The notes under the pieces were generated by a model. It had not been told where the DNA came from. It ran no database searches and saw only the letters and a program-made list of their open reading frames with translations. DNA of 43,410 nucleotides. It comes from Syntrophomonas sp. GTDB lineage: Bacteria > Bacillota > Syntrophomonadia > Syntrophomonadales > Syntrophomonadaceae. Of the stretch, positions 42,767-43,410 are shown piece by piece. Position numbers and translations under genes: made by a program. Where the stretch lies: contig JAENZN010000028.1 in assembly GCA_016841245.1 (NCBI GenBank), positions 1 to 43,410 on the forward strand, given 5' to 3'. Position 1 is the first letter of the stretch. Each line of letters starts with the position of its first letter.

Positions 42767-42835
42767 TCAAATAAGAATGAAAATCATTGCAAGAAGGATT
42801 GCCATACAAATGAACATACATAGATGTTTTCTCAT
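42767..42835 (-). CDS. 22-residue hydrophobic peptide
   Basis: GGGAGGG lies five bases before ATG 42835. The product is MRKHLCMFICMAILLAMIFI plus two residues: a basic N-terminus and one membrane-spanning stretch. It is too short for standard gene finders. Size and shape fit type I toxins or small membrane regulators; no antisense RNA is proven. Confidence 0.45.
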   Translation of the reverse strand: MRKHLCMFICMAILLAMIFILI

Positions 42836-42926
42836 TGAATCCCTCCCATCTGCTTATTATACGTTAAATACGTATATAAGCTTGCTTGGTAATACATCCT
42901 GCAAAATCCTACTACTGGAATGAATA

Positions 42927-43076
42927 CTAAAAGGATGTTATTAGGATTAATACAAAAGCGAACCAATACTCCCGCTGCTCTTCTTTTACAGCATTATCGA
43001 GCATCGTTTGAACCAGGTTATCATCAGCAATAATTTCAAGGGGAGATAATATCATATCCAAATATTTTTCCAGCAT
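42927..43076 (-). CDS. Possible 49-residue ORF or remnant
   Basis: ATG 43076 opens MLEKYLDMILSPLEIIADDN and ends at 42927 with a hydrophobic tail (FAFVLILITSF). The frame is open for about 11 more codons upstream, so it may be a C-terminal remnant. There is no ribosome binding site and no family. Confidence 0.25.
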   Translation of the reverse strand: MLEKYLDMILSPLEIIADDNLVQTMLDNAVKEEQREYWFAFVLILITSF

Positions 43077-43176
43077 GTATCGTAAACGTAAATTATGCCG
43101 CAAAATTCTGTGTAATTATGCTAAATCGTTAAAGATACACCCCTCATATCAAAGAAACGGATATGGAGAGAAAACA

Positions 43177-43239
43177 ATGAAGTTTGCAATTATTAATTCT
43201 GCTTCCTGCAGGAGCCCAAAAATTAAAACTCGTCAATAA
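43177..43239 (+). CDS. 20-codon ORF cut short at a palindrome
   Basis: GGAGAG six bases before ATG 43177 is a good site, yet the frame (MKFAIINSASCRSPKIKTRQ) ends at a TAA that lies at the left edge of the palindrome at 43235. It may be the 5' end of a gene interrupted by that element. Confidence 0.3.
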   Translation: MKFAIINSASCRSPKIKTRQ

Positions 43240-43263
43240 CTCGGGGTCTGACCCCGAGTTATT
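43235..43263. repeat. Perfect 29-bp palindrome
   Basis: AATAACTCGGGGTC and GACCCCGAGTTATT are exact 14-bp arms around a single T. It could be a bidirectional terminator stem or a copy of a GGGGTC-type intergenic repeat. Confidence 0.6.
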
Positions 43264-43323
43264 GCTTATTGCGCTTTCTTACAACTTTTTTCTTTCTCTT
43301 TTTCTTTTCAGCGGCCATCTTCT

Positions 43324-43410
43324 TTATATAGGTCCCGGGTTATCCGTTTTAATAGCCATATTCGTTGTAACCGCGGGCGGATATTCCTTCAGCGTGTTAA
43401 CCATGTTGGT
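43324..43410 (-). CDS. Partial ORF running off the window end
   Basis: 28 codons from the window edge end at TAA 43324-43326 (TNMVNTLKEYPPAVTTNMAI, then KTDNPGPI). Just beyond it on the same strand, in another frame, is a very basic 19-residue reading (MAAEKKKRKKKVVRKRNKQ). Too little is visible to name either. Confidence 0.3.
   Translation of the reverse strand, partial: TNMVNTLKEYPPAVTTNMAIKTDNPGPI

Noticed and set aside
1-43410. CRISPR array or intact insertion sequence
   Set aside because: No regularly spaced repeats and no transposase frame were seen; all repeats found are pairs or hairpins.

Overview
The window looks like chromosome from a low- to mid-GC, anaerobic, endospore-forming Firmicute of the Clostridia. 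The evidence is a YyaC-type sporulation gene, a T-box leader, a CIRCE element, a DnaD-type replication protein, an S-layer-homology surface protein and a ferredoxin-dependent 2-oxoacid oxidoreductase. A Syntrophomonas-like origin is a reasonable guess from gene content, but no marker gene here proves it.

Layout. (1) 1-7.9 kb is an accessory, decaying region. It holds a broken tRNA, rlmD, a dead HTH/Uma2 gene, an S-layer/fibronectin protein, a TetR regulator with a perfect palindromic operator, an orphan SUKH immunity-like protein and a small membrane protein. About 240 bp from the 3' end of rlmD and its downstream flank recur, degenerate, at 7558-7798, so the region is bracketed by direct repeats. 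(2) 7.9-15.3 kb, all minus strand: a sodium:solute symporter, phenylacetate-CoA ligase (paaK), a HisC-type aminotransferase, yyaC, then indolepyruvate:ferredoxin oxidoreductase (iorA, iorB). Together these could interconvert aryl acids, aryl-CoAs, aryl pyruvates and aromatic amino acids. (3) 15.4-25.4 kb: speE, an unknown gene, a DnaB-type helicase and a DnaD-like protein separated by a strongly structured repeat element, a beta-CASP nuclease, an unknown gene, and an Lrp/AsnC regulator plus aminotransferase behind a T-box whose specifier reads GCC (alanine). Next come a small plus-strand gene and a phosphatase-fold membrane protein that seems to have lost its metal ligands. (4) 25.4-31.8 kb: a UbiB-like kinase with a phasin-like protein, remains of a molybdenum hydroxylase locus, a CIRCE-controlled hsp20 with htpG, and tRNA-Lys(CTT). 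(5) 32-42.5 kb is a defence island: an HNH endonuclease, an unknown small ORF, a YgjP-like metalloprotease, a type I restriction-modification system (hsdM, hsdS, frameshifted hsdR) and an MNT/HEPN pair. (6) 42.5-43.4 kb contains only tiny ORFs, including a 22-residue hydrophobic peptide with a good ribosome binding site, and a perfect palindrome.

The best leads are: the alanine T-box over a regulator-aminotransferase operon; the duplicated hsdS/hsdR junction that brackets a 104-codon cassette; the rlmD 3'-end duplication; the aryl-acid salvage gene set; and several unexplained structured repeats. I see no CRISPR array, no rRNA and no intact insertion sequence.
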